NCBI RefSeq assembly: GCF_026262505.1
Contig: NC_067205.1
Coordinates: 25,797,693 to 25,861,692, forward strand
Direction: 5' to 3'
Length of the DNA: 64,000 bases
DNA from: Trichomonas vaginalis G3
Lineage: Eukaryota; Parabasalia; Trichomonadida; Trichomonadidae
Shown: positions 11,906 through 20,846 of the stretch, piece by piece
Layout: every line of letters begins with the position of its first letter
Numbering within the stretch: position 1 is the stretch's first letter
Position numbers and translations under genes: made by a program
The notes under the pieces: model-generated
The model's input: the letters and a program-made list of their open reading frames with translations, nothing else
The model's database searches: none
Told to the model about the DNA's origin: nothing

Positions 11906-12282
11906 GGACCCGGGCTCAACGAGTCATGATTTATGAAATCAATAATTTGATTTATTCGCTCTTCAATAATTTCTATTCTTTTTGTTAAATCATCTATTTT
12001 CATTAATGAGGTGATTCTTGATTGAGGAATAGATTTCAAACTAACCACTCCTTTTATTTTTGAAATTTTGAATCCATCAACTTTAAACATTTTATTCAAT
12101 TTACACGTTGTCAATTCTTCAAATAATTTTTTATTATTAGCATAATAGTCATTAAATTCTTCAACAGATGAAAAAATTTTTATTTCAGTAATTGGTTTAA
12201 CAACGTTTATTTTTTGTTGAACATCTTCACTTTCATTTATTTCTTCCTTCTCCGTTTCATTTATTTTTAAAATTGGTTTCAT
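11902..12282 (-). CDS. Polinton P1: unknown acidic protein
   Basis: 126 aa, not recognised. It is rich in Glu, Lys and Ile and its C-terminal third (LTKRIEIIEERINQIIDFI) has coiled-coil character. It converges on the left-end gene with a 4-base overlap. A GC-rich palindrome (11911-11925) lies at its 3' end and encodes the last residues (SLSPGP). Confidence 0.5.
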   Translation of the reverse strand: MKPILKINETEKEEINESEDVQQKINVVKPITEIKIFSSVEEFNDYYANNKKLFEELTTCKLNKMFKVDGFKISKIKGVVSLKSIPQSRITSLMKIDDLTKRIEIIEERINQIIDFINHDSLSPGP

Positions 12283-12348
12283 TTATCATTAAATAAAAAT
12301 TAGAATATAAGTGATGAAATATATTTTTTAATTAATATTAAATCAGAA

Positions 12349-12585
12349 ATGGCTGCAGGATTCTTTAAAAAATTATGGGATGGAATTAAGAAAGCTGCAG
12401 GTTGGGTTCATAAAAATATTATTAAACCCGTTGCAAACTTTTTGGCACCAGTAGCGAAAACGGCAGGAACTATCATAGGTGGAGTATTAGGTACTAAAGC
12501 AGGTAATCCGGCGATGGGAGCACAAGCAGGTAACGCAGTTGGTGGAATTGCTGAAGGAATACTTAATAAAATAGGAGGTAGATAG
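12349..12585 (+). CDS. Polinton P1: small amphipathic glycine-rich protein
   Basis: 78 aa. The N-terminal ~28 residues (MAAGFFKKLWDGIKKAAGW...) form an obvious basic amphipathic helix. The rest is Gly/Ala-rich and hydrophobic (TIIGGVLGTKAGNPAMGAQ). Peptides of this kind in adenoviruses and Polintons are capsid-internal, membrane-active or DNA-packing proteins. A pVI/pX-like role is inference from composition and from the position next to the capsid region. A paralogue faces it at 12610-12825. Confidence 0.6.
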   Translation: MAAGFFKKLWDGIKKAAGWVHKNIIKPVANFLAPVAKTAGTIIGGVLGTKAGNPAMGAQAGNAVGGIAEGILNKIGGR

Positions 12586-12609
12586 TGGAAAAATAAATAA
12601 ATATTATTT

Positions 12610-12825
12610 TTATCTTAGTATCGGTTGAAGTCTTTGATAAACTTTTTCTCCTTTATTTAATATTTCTCTTATTGGGGCGGCTTTTGGTGTTATTGATTCA
12701 GCAACGTCACTAATTGCTTCTTTATTCTTAAATATCCAATTTGCTCCCTTCTTCAATGTTTCCCAAACTTTATGCGCTCCTCTTTTTACTTTATCCCACA
12801 GTTTCTTAAATATACCTGCAGCCAT
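12610..12825 (-). CDS. Polinton P1: second small amphipathic basic protein
   Basis: 71 aa. It opens with MAAGIFKKLWDKVKRGAHK, sharing MAAG-x-FKKLWD with its neighbour, but is more basic and lacks the Gly-rich tail. The two genes converge tail to tail 24 bases apart, suggesting a duplication with inversion followed by divergence. Confidence 0.6.
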   Translation of the reverse strand: MAAGIFKKLWDKVKRGAHKVWETLKKGANWIFKNKEAISDVAESITPKAAPIREILNKGEKVYQRLQPILR

Positions 12826-12894
12826 AGTTGATTATTTCATTAAAATTAAAAATTCATTTTCATCTTTTAATTTTGATTTTTTATTTATTAATAA

Positions 12895-14530
12895 ATGACG
12901 ACTAACTATTTGGTGCCAAACACTAAACCGATTAATGGAAATGTGTTTCATTCATTCGAAAAGATAAATGAAATATTCGCAAAGAATGACGGTAGAAGAT
13001 ATTATAGAGAACTTGAAAGTTCATGCTATGACTCTGATGCTCCATATTTTGATGATAAACAAACTCATTTAAGAATTACAAATCCGGCTCATGATGTGAA
13101 CCAATTAGGTGACACATATATTAAACGCAAAGTTAAAGCAACTCTAGTTTCAAATAAAGCTTTCACATGTGATGCCGCTTTTAAATGCATGCGTTTATTC
13201 GTTGGTTACAAATCATCAAATCAAAGCTTTAAACAATTAGAAGTAGAAACCGAAAGAGGTGATGCCGGTTATCTTCAGATGGATTGCGCCCGTGAATCTT
13301 TCGCATTTGCAACATATAAACCAAAATCAGAAAGGAAAGTTAAAAAGTTTGTTCATTCGTTATATAATAATGTTCAAAAATATGATAACTCAGTATGTGG
13401 TAAATATATTGACCCTTCAGAAGTTTTCAGAAAGCAAATGAAGAAGTTGATGTCACTTTTGATATGATTATTCCGGTAAATGATTTGTTAGCATTTCAGG
13501 CGTTCGATGATTATCCTAAATCATTTGGTGAATCATTCTTAAATATTATGTTTTCAGGGATACTTTAGTATTTTGTCAGGTTGACCCGTTAAGAGTTGCT
13601 GATTTACAAAATTACGTTTATGAAAAGATAACTGATGAAAATTATGAAAAGATTATGAATCATGTTTATAAATATGATCGCAAATTCCAACAAATCGGAC
13701 TTCCTGCCAAATTAATTACAAGCTTAGCCGCTACATCTGCTGACGCAACAGTTGATGACGTTATTATTTCATGCACAAAGATGGAAGTTTTAGAGGATAA
13801 ATGCATTACACCAGGATACGGTTTAATTGAAGAATCAGTTAAAGCAATACCACGTTTATTCAGTAAGGAAGATCCATTCATGATTCCAGCTCAACATATT
13901 GACGTTCGTTCACTAAATGGAGGTTGCATCACTCCTGAAGGTATTAGCTCAGATTTCTCATACGCTCTTCATAATGTTACAGATGTTGTGTTAACATTTC
14001 CGAAGAATGCAATGCAAAGAACAGTTTTAGAAAATCCAATGCTTCGAGGTCTTCAGGTCACTATAGATTCCAGAAACTTCCCCGATCAAGCGATGACCAC
14101 AGTGGGTGACATATTCTTTACACGTATGCTTCAAGCTTCTGATTTAGATGGAGTGAATGAATGCGGAAGAATACGAGGACTCATTAACTAGACCACTGAA
14201 TGAGATGATGGCACGCCATTAGCTAGAACATGGAAAGACCAAACTTCATTCTTATGCACTATTCCAGTTCAACGTGATGGAGCGGGTATATTCTTTGATG
14301 GATTAGAAACTTTCAACTCACAAGTTACAGTACAAGTGAAAGCTTATCCAATCATTCAGGGTGAAAATGACACTTACTGTTCAAAGGTGACAAATCCTCC
14401 TCAGGTTTGGTTTACTAGGACTACGTATTGGACATGGACACCGGATGAAGGTTTGAAATATCATCCAACAGGTACACCACCACAGTATAGAAGTTCATAT
14501 GATGAAATATTGATGAATAGAAATGTTTAA
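12895..14530 (+). pseudogene. Polinton P1: probable major capsid protein region, broken
   Basis: A single coding region of ~540 codons by extent, broken. It is beta-rich with alternating hydrophobic stretches (e.g. AMQRTVLENPMLRGLQVTID) and lies between the small amphipathic proteins and the packaging ATPase. That is where the double-jelly-roll capsid protein sits in other Polintons. Assignment rests on length, composition and position; a structural-profile search would settle it. Confidence 0.5.
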
Positions 14531-14619
14531 AATTATAAATTTATTTTTGATTAAATGGATTTAAATTCATCCACCCCTTATGAAGAATTAGCGGAGTATA
14601 TAATACATACGTAGATGAT

Positions 14620-15380
14620 ATGATTAATGAAGCATTGAGTGATAATAGAAATGCTCTATCTAAGGAAAAATTAATGAAAATTCCATATTCTGAATGTTAC
14701 TTAAATTCAATCACTGCAGCAATTGGTAAACAGAATAAAGGTAAAACATTAACGATATTAAAACAAATTATCATTATTGCTAACACTTCCCCCTATTCAC
14801 ATGTGTTAATTTATATCAACCGTTCAGGTTCACCTTCAGATGATACATTTGAATCTTTAAAGCATTTAATCAAAATTCCAATTATTTATTTATCACAAGA
14901 AGAAGCAGAAGATTATTTAAAAAACTTTTTAATGTATAAAGAATTATATAATACAATCAAGAAGCAAGGATTAGAGGATAAAATTATTGATAAACAACGG
15001 GATGAATTATTTGAAACACTTTCTATTTCAAATTTTGATAGAGAATTTTTGCATTCACTCATTTTTCTAGATGATGCGTGAAATCAAAACTAATAACAAA
15101 TGAGAAATCATATTTTAATCAGTTATTAACTCAATGTCGACACATTCAGTGTTCATTCTTTATGGCTGTTCAATATTTCAAAGCATTAAGCACAAACATT
15201 AAATCAAATCTATCAACCCTTTTCATTTTCAGTGGGTTTAGTCGTCAACAGTTGAACGTTATGCTTTATCAAGTGAATTTACCAATGAGCATTAATGAAC
15301 TTTACACACAATATCAGCAATTAGGTGAACATGGAAAAATAATAGTTGATTTAAATAAAGGAAGTGTTAAATTTGATTAA
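14620..15380 (+). pseudogene. Polinton P1: FtsK/HerA-type packaging ATPase, broken
   Basis: The family pumps DNA into the capsid. Visible parts are a Walker A loop (GKQNKGKT, near 14730), a Walker B strand (HSLIFLDDA, near 15055) and the downstream TQCRHIQCSFFMAVQYF segment, matching the arrangement in A32-like viral ATPases. It lies directly after the probable capsid region. Broken. Confidence 0.75.
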
Positions 15381-15420
15381 CTTTTTATAATTAATTTTTA
15401 TTTTTTATTTATAATTAAAC

Positions 15421-15720
15421 ATGACAGAAATAGCAAATCTTCTACAGGTTCCATTAAAACAAGGGACAAACAAAAAGGGTGCATATAATAGAACTATGAA
15501 AGTTCCTGATGGAATGAAAGAATTAGTTCATATTGTTGCGGTCTTCAAAAGATGTTAAACAAATGAGAAACGTTTTAACATTACCAGAAGCTCAAGCATA
15601 TGCCAAACGTCATGGACCAAATTGGGAAGCACATGAAGCAGACATTACAGGACCAAATGGAAAACCTGATGGTATAAATGAAGTTTTGTTACTGATGGTC
15701 AAGGAAATATTAAAGTCATA
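15421..15720 (+). pseudogene. Polinton P1: unknown small protein, broken
   Basis: Starts [15 protein letters not shown] and ends GINEVLLLMVKEIL. It is preceded by the T-rich, ATTTTTATTTTT-type leader common in this element. Not recognised. Broken. Confidence 0.4.
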
Positions 15721-15737
15721 AATGGTATAAATTAACA

Positions 15738-16316
15738 ATGACGGATTATCCTAAACGTAAAGCATATAATGAACGTTATCCTATGCAATTTGATGAAAAT
15801 GGAAAAGCTGTTAAACAACATATCGGAGACAGTAAAGATGGACCAATTCTTTCATACCGTCATAATCCATATTCTTATTTCAATGAAGAATTAAACGCTA
15901 TTGAAGAAGGACCAAACGGATTACCTCAATATGTTAATCAGTTTGATGGTCAATATGCAAATTTGAGACCTGAAATTCCAGCTAAGAAATTCTTTAAAGT
16001 TGCTTTATTCGATCCACTGTTCAATGAACAGAAAGAAGCAATGAAAGCAGAATTTAAACCAATTCAAGTGGCAAGAATTTCTTCATCTTCACTTTCAGAA
16101 GCGTTCAAGGAATTGATAAAGAAACCACTTTATTCTCAACAAGGTTATAACTTTGATTTAATTAAAGAAAGTGATAGACGTAAATTAGAAAAATCAGATG
16201 GTTTTAAGAATGCATGTAATGAAATGATTAAAGATATTGTAAATGATAAAATAAGACTGGAAGAAACTCAAATCATTATCAATAACATAATTGGTGCAGT
16301 TACAAAGAAAGTATAA
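15738..16316 (+). CDS. Polinton P1: unknown 192-aa protein
   Basis: Open and apparently whole. It has a hydrophilic Asn/Tyr/Gly-rich N-terminal half and a charged helical C-terminal half (ESDRRKLEKSDGFKNACNEMI...). It follows the preceding gene after 17 bases on the same strand. No family recognised. The position among virion genes suggests a structural or accessory virion role, which is inference. Confidence 0.5.
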   Translation: MTDYPKRKAYNERYPMQFDENGKAVKQHIGDSKDGPILSYRHNPYSYFNEELNAIEEGPNGLPQYVNQFDGQYANLRPEIPAKKFFKVALFDPLFNEQKEAMKAEFKPIQVARISSSSLSEAFKELIKKPLYSQQGYNFDLIKESDRRKLEKSDGFKNACNEMIKDIVNDKIRLEETQIIINNIIGAVTKKV

Positions 16317-16399
16317 GCAAACAAGGATGAACCTTGGGATATTACCGTAACAACTAAATAAAACTTTAAATATATTTTTCTTTTTTTATTCAATTATAA

Positions 16400-17098
16400 A
16401 TGAGAAGACGTTTCACAAGTCAAAAGAACACAAACGCAAAAGCAGAGATTACGGTTGGTTATAACGTAAATGATGATAAATCACGAATTATTCAAAATGT
16501 TAAAGTTAATGTTAGTCCTGAATTAACAAGGTCAGCAACACAGTCCAATTTATTAACTCGTGACTTACCAAAGAAAGAGGAGGAGCAAAATAAAGAAGAT
16601 GAAGACCCAATCATTTTATCTGAACCCGGTAAAGAACCCGTTGAAATCCCCACATATCCAACATACCCCCCACCTCTTTCATCAAACATCGAGAACCCAG
16701 GAATCTACGATTCCAGTCGCAATGCGCCATATAAAGTAGACATTAATTCTGAATTAATGAAAATTTACCGTGATATAATAATTAATAATTATGATTCAAT
16801 AATAAATTTAATTGACCAATCTGGTTTAATTATTTTACCTTATGAATCATTAATTCACATTATCGCCATTCTTTGTGATGTTCAAGATTCAGACGTTAAG
16901 ATTCAATTTTTCATAGATGATGAGGTTTCATGCTGCGGAACAGTTGCAAAAATAAATCCTATAAAGGATATTAGCACAATTAAGATATCAAAGAACGGAG
17001 CAACAACTGAACTACATTTAACTTATAATAACATATACAATAAAATAGTTGATGAATATAAAATATCACTTGAAAAATTCTTTGTTAAGGCTATTTAA
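16400..17098 (+). CDS. Polinton P1: unknown 232-aa protein with Pro-rich linker
   Basis: A basic N-terminus (MRRRFTSQ), a Glu-rich then Pro/Tyr-rich linker at ~residues 60-100 (PVEIPTYPTYPPPLSS) and a compact alpha/beta C-terminal domain. It overlaps the opposing gene at 17095-17607 by four bases. Not recognised. Confidence 0.5.
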   Translation: MRRRFTSQKNTNAKAEITVGYNVNDDKSRIIQNVKVNVSPELTRSATQSNLLTRDLPKKEEEQNKEDEDPIILSEPGKEPVEIPTYPTYPPPLSSNIENPGIYDSSRNAPYKVDINSELMKIYRDIIINNYDSIINLIDQSGLIILPYESLIHIIAILCDVQDSDVKIQFFIDDEVSCCGTVAKINPIKDISTIKISKNGATTELHLTYNNIYNKIVDEYKISLEKFFVKAI

Positions 17099-17607
17099 TA
17101 TTCAAGCATTAACATTATCGAATAATAATCCTTTGAATCATAATCAATAATAATTGACCTTTCACCAGTTTCTATCGTTTGTTTTATTTCTTTTTGTTCC
17201 CCACTATCCGGATCGGTCATTGTAATTGTTTTTGTTATAGTATCAGCTTTATCTTTAACTTCAATCTTTTTTCCATCGGGATATTTAAACCAAAATTCCA
17301 AAAATTCGATATTGTCAATCTGTTCATATTTTAATCTATCAATTACATTTTTAATACCATCTGAAAATCTTATGAAATGGTCATTATATGGGTTTGATTG
17401 AACTAAATTTGAATGAAGTGAAATATAACCTGTTGATGAATATGACACTGACTCATATTTTCTGAAAACACTAAAATTTATAACATGAATGAATTTCTTA
17501 TTCGTTGAATTTATGAATTCTTGAGGTAATCTTATTCTAGTTTTATTTATCACTGGAAAATAACGCTTTACCATATTTTTAATCGTAATAAAAATGTCAA
17601 TTATCAA
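17095..17607 (-). CDS. Polinton P1: unknown 170-aa protein
   Basis: A likely beta-rich protein with a repetitive Thr/Lys/Glu stretch (KADTITKTITMTDPDSGE). It is the only minus-strand gene in the 12.9-23.1 kb block and overlaps both neighbours at its ends. No family recognised. A minor capsid role is possible but unsupported by any motif. Confidence 0.45.
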   Translation of the reverse strand: MIIDIFITIKNMVKRYFPVINKTRIRLPQEFINSTNKKFIHVINFSVFRKYESVSYSSTGYISLHSNLVQSNPYNDHFIRFSDGIKNVIDRLKYEQIDNIEFLEFWFKYPDGKKIEVKDKADTITKTITMTDPDSGEQKEIKQTIETGERSIIIDYDSKDYYSIMLMLEY

Positions 17608-18283
17608 TATTATTTCGAATAATAACTGTGAATTAAATTTAACAGTTAGCGGAATTTATAATGTTACTCTCGTTTCTGTGAGTGGTAAATTTAATCCCAT
17701 TCTTTTAGACCCTTCAGATTATATATCATTTATTAAAGATGACCATGAAAAAACGTATGATATGTATATAAATAATGTGATAGCGAAATGGGATATTAAC
17801 ATGATTTTAAGTTATTTAAATGAATCATTTATCGTATGGTATGAAGAAAATTTTAAATCAAAACCTGATAAACTTTTTGAACTTGATGAAATAAATAACC
17901 TTATTAAATTCCCGCTGAAAATTAAATTTTGTACTCCTCATCTTCGTTCATTGTTGGGGATATTAAATTTTGAAAAAGATGTTGGGGATGTTTTGTATTC
18001 TGACACTGGTTCCAATTTCATTTTAATCAAATGTGATAAAGTTAATACCCCAATGAGATTTTCACATCAAACATTAGACCCTAACTCTTACCCATCAATA
18101 CAAAACATTTTATCCATCAACTTAAACACATTTTCTTTATCATATCCGTTTCAATTATCCGGGAATTCATTTATTCTTCATTCAAAAGATTTATCAAATA
18201 TTAAATTTAGAATAACTGACCTATTTGATTGTGATTTAGAATTCATGAATGAAATATTATGGCAATTTCAAATAGAAAAATAG
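17594..18283 (+). CDS. Polinton P1: unknown 229-aa protein
   Basis: Asn/Ile/Ser-rich and probably beta-sandwich in character. It starts MSIINIISNNNCELNL and overlaps the start of the divergent gene by 14 bases. It is similar in size to penton-type minor capsid proteins, but nothing in the sequence proves this. Confidence 0.45.
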   Translation: MSIINIISNNNCELNLTVSGIYNVTLVSVSGKFNPILLDPSDYISFIKDDHEKTYDMYINNVIAKWDINMILSYLNESFIVWYEENFKSKPDKLFELDEINNLIKFPLKIKFCTPHLRSLLGILNFEKDVGDVLYSDTGSNFILIKCDKVNTPMRFSHQTLDPNSYPSIQNILSINLNTFSLSYPFQLSGNSFILHSKDLSNIKFRITDLFDCDLEFMNEILWQFQIEK

Positions 18284-18327
18284 CTGATGAGATAACAGAT
18301 TAAATATTTATTTTTAAATCATAATAA

Positions 18328-19035
18328 ATGATTAAACAACAGCAACCACAACAACTTAAGGCACAAAGCACCCAGGTCCCTCAGACCATTACATACGCCA
18401 TATATGCATATAATTCAAAGACGGCAGAACAAACGCAAAGGTTGAAATATGGAGATTTGGAGATAGTATTGAAAAATGACCATTTCGAATTCGTTTGCAA
18501 AGGTGGTGCAGTGATATCAAATATAAAAGAAATTTTATTTATGAATTCAAAAATTAAAGGTATAACGGATGATATAACATCAATTCCACCAGAAGAACAG
18601 AGATATTACGCATTAAATGCATTTCCTAAAGTTTTGAAGATTGGAAGATTTAATTTAAATGAGGAATTCATAGAAGGTTTCCTAAACGACATAATGAAGA
18701 AGGTGGATAAGGAATATGTGGCTAGTGAGTTAATGAAGAAGGCAGATAAGGAATATGTGGATGAAAAAGATAATGAAATTAAAGAAAGGGTTGAATGGTA
18801 TCATGAATGGACATCGAAGATTTTTAAAACTAAAGCTGATACAGGATGGGTTTCAGGATGTTTAGACCTTAAAGCGGATAAGAACCATACACATAACTTC
18901 TTCTCAACTGTTGCTATAGAAAGTATTGAAGGAACGGTTGACGGAACTGATGGGGATGCATTATATTATAATCCTCCTAACTTTCCACAAGGTTTAACAT
19001 CGAATGAAAACATAACAACGATGAAAAAAAATTAA
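18328..19035 (+). CDS. Polinton P1: fibre-shaft-like protein
   Basis: 235 aa. A compact N-terminal domain (~1-125) is followed by short repeats of the type KKVDKEYVASELMKKADKEYVDEKD and LDLKADKNHTHNF. These recall the shaft heptads and the ADK(N/x)HTH motif of bacteriophage tail fibres. It is followed 20 bases later by a collar-domain protein, and the two may form one fibre. Confidence 0.6.
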   Translation: MIKQQQPQQLKAQSTQVPQTITYAIYAYNSKTAEQTQRLKYGDLEIVLKNDHFEFVCKGGAVISNIKEILFMNSKIKGITDDITSIPPEEQRYYALNAFPKVLKIGRFNLNEEFIEGFLNDIMKKVDKEYVASELMKKADKEYVDEKDNEIKERVEWYHEWTSKIFKTKADTGWVSGCLDLKADKNHTHNFFSTVAIESIEGTVDGTDGDALYYNPPNFPQGLTSNENITTMKKN

Positions 19036-19054
19036 ATGTAAAAATGTTTATGTC

Positions 19055-19576
19055 ATGGATGATGAAAATAAAGTTAAATTCACTGCTCAAGATTTATATG
19101 ATAAGAAAGCAGACAAAACAGAGCTTCAAACATTAAAGACTGAAATTCTTCAAACATTATATCCTGTTGGTTCTATTTATACATCAATGAACTCAACAAA
19201 TCCTTCAGAAGTTTTAGGTTTTGGTATGTGGAAGCAGATTGTAGATAAATTCTTATACTGTGCTAGATATTCAAAGCAAACAGGAGGTTCGAAGAAAATT
19301 AAAGAAGCAAACTTACCCCCGCACACTCATACAGGAACTACAAACTTTTCTGGCGACCATAGCCACTCATTAAGAGACCACCCATTATACAACTCAGAAT
19401 ATGAAGCTGGCTATGATGTTTTATCTCCAGATTATAACCATTCAGCAAAAAAGACTTTTCGACCAACTGAACCAGGAGGAAATCATGTCCATACTTTCAC
19501 AACAAATCCAACAGGTTCAGGTAAAGATTATATGCCACCATTTGTGACTGTATTTGCATGGTACCGTGTTCAATGA
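19055..19576 (+). CDS. Polinton P1: phage-like tail-fibre/collar protein
   Basis: 173 aa. After a short ADK-type coiled region it has the block typical of phage short-tail-fibre and baseplate collar proteins: LYPVGSIYTSMNSTNPSEV then GMWKQIVDKFLYC. Next come His-rich HTHTGTTNFSGDHSHS and GGNHVHTF, and the terminal PPFVTVFAWYRV. The HxH pairs are known metal ligands in phage fibre tips. In a capsid-bearing element it is best read as a surface spike or fibre; transfer from phage is inference. Confidence 0.75.
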   Translation: MDDENKVKFTAQDLYDKKADKTELQTLKTEILQTLYPVGSIYTSMNSTNPSEVLGFGMWKQIVDKFLYCARYSKQTGGSKKIKEANLPPHTHTGTTNFSGDHSHSLRDHPLYNSEYEAGYDVLSPDYNHSAKKTFRPTEPGGNHVHTFTTNPTGSGKDYMPPFVTVFAWYRVQ

Positions 19577-19710
19577 ATGAACTAAATATATTTTATGTCT
19601 GTAATTAATTAGGTAATGAAGTAATGGATGAACTGCAGAAATAAATGTTTACGTTAATGATTACGTTAAGTGACTCAAAGAGTCCGGAGACAAAGTCTCA
19701 TGATTTAGGT

Positions 19711-19830
19711 CATTCAATAATTAATTATTTTTGAATAACTGAAGGTGTCACCACGTCACCATGTGTCACCAGGTTAATTAACTTCTTTAAAAAAGTGTGA
19801 CAACATGACATTTTGACAACAGTTCAGGAG
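19711..19830 (+). repeat. P1 TCACC repeat block, copy 1
   Basis: About 120 bases: an AATTAATTATTTTTGAATAACTGAAGG lead, then three spaced (G)TCACC words (GTCACCACGTCACCATGTGTCACC), GTTAATTAACTTCTTT, and TGACAACATGACATTTTGACAAC. Copies occur before the helicase gene and, inverted, after it. This copy lies just upstream of the KilA-N gene. Confidence 0.85.
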
Positions 19831-19925
19831 GAAGGCATTTATGAATTTTCATGTATTTTCTCAAGATAGAAAAATAGCGTTAGTTTTATTTTTTCTAACT
19901 TTTTATTTTGTATGTAAGAACAGTA

Positions 19926-20588
19926 ATGTCGGTCGAAGCAAAAACATTCACTAACAAATCTAATGGTGAAACATTCACAAAAGGCACTTATAACGGTATT
20001 GAAGTCTTACGTAGAGACAAGGATGGTTACATTAATGCAACAAATATGTGTCAGCAGTTTAGGAAAGACTTTAGAAAGTTGTTGGAAAATAAGTCCTGGG
20101 AAGAGTATTATAAGGCATTTTGTGAAGAATATAGCAACCGTCGGAATTCAGACGGTTGCTTTTTATACAAAATTCATGCAGGAATTCCTGATGAAATCAA
20201 ACAGGTTAGAGGAACGTATGTAGACCCAAGACTTATAAACTATATAGCAATGTGGGCTTCTCCAAAATATTGCATAGCAGTTGGAAAAATTATGGATTCC
20301 ATAGACAAGAAAGTTCATGAGAAGTTAGATGAAGAAGAACTCGAAGATACAGTAGAGAATGCTAAACCTTTGTTTGAAGAAGAAGTTAGAAAAATGTGCG
20401 AAAAACGATTAGAACATGAACGTGAGATATGTTATGGTTATAGAGATTCTCCATACGAACTAGACCAATGGGAACAAGAAAATTTAAAGAGAGAATTTAG
20501 AGAATATGAACTCGCTAAGATAGCATTAGAAGCTGCAGAAAAGAAGTTAAAAGCTTGGGGTCGTTTTGTAAAAAAATATTGTGAGTAA
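19926..20588 (+). CDS. Polinton P1: KilA-N domain protein
   Basis: 220 aa from ATG at 19926. The KilA-N DNA-binding fold is seen in GIEVLRRDKDGYINATNMC (~residues 20-40) through YVDPRLINYIAMWASPKY (~100-118), with a charged coiled-coil tail. The family comprises DNA-binding proteins of large DNA viruses and phages. The leader TGTATGTAAGAACAGTAATG is shared with KilA-N genes of P2. A GC palindrome at 20134-20159 is in frame and encodes part of NRRNSDGC. TCACC repeat blocks lie on both sides, so it could bind them; that is inference. Confidence 0.8.
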   Translation: MSVEAKTFTNKSNGETFTKGTYNGIEVLRRDKDGYINATNMCQQFRKDFRKLLENKSWEEYYKAFCEEYSNRRNSDGCFLYKIHAGIPDEIKQVRGTYVDPRLINYIAMWASPKYCIAVGKIMDSIDKKVHEKLDEEELEDTVENAKPLFEEEVRKMCEKRLEHEREICYGYRDSPYELDQWEQENLKREFREYELAKIALEAAEKKLKAWGRFVKKYCE

Positions 20589-20649
20589 ATGAACCATTTA
20601 TTTTTGTCATAAACGACCAAAAATATATTTTATCGTTAATGTTTACGTT

Positions 20650-20785
20650 AATGGTTTCAGGTTATTCAATAATTAATTATTTTTGAAGAACTGAAGGTGC
20701 TACCATGTTACCATGTGCTACCAGGTCATTTAACTTCTTTTAAAAATGATGACAACATGACATTTTGACAACAACACAGGAAATA
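20650..20785 (+). repeat. P1 TCACC-type repeat block, copy 2
   Basis: A diverged copy in which TCACC words have become CTACC or TTACC (GTGCTACCATGTTACCATGTGCTACC), with TGACAACATGACATTTTGACAAC intact. It lies directly upstream of the primase-helicase gene. Confidence 0.8.
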
Positions 20786-20846
20786 TGATGCAGTCCAAAA
20801 ATAAAGTTAGTTTTAAAATTATTTTTATTTTTTTATTCCTATATAA

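Noticed and set aside
12349-12585. Bacteriocin-like or toxin reading of the amphipathic peptide
   Set aside because: The context next to capsid and packaging parts fits a capsid-internal protein better; there is no immunity gene or leader.
19909-19928. GTATGT as a trichomonad 5' splice site before KilA-N
   Set aside because: No ACTAACACACAG-type 3' site follows and the reading frame starts directly after it.
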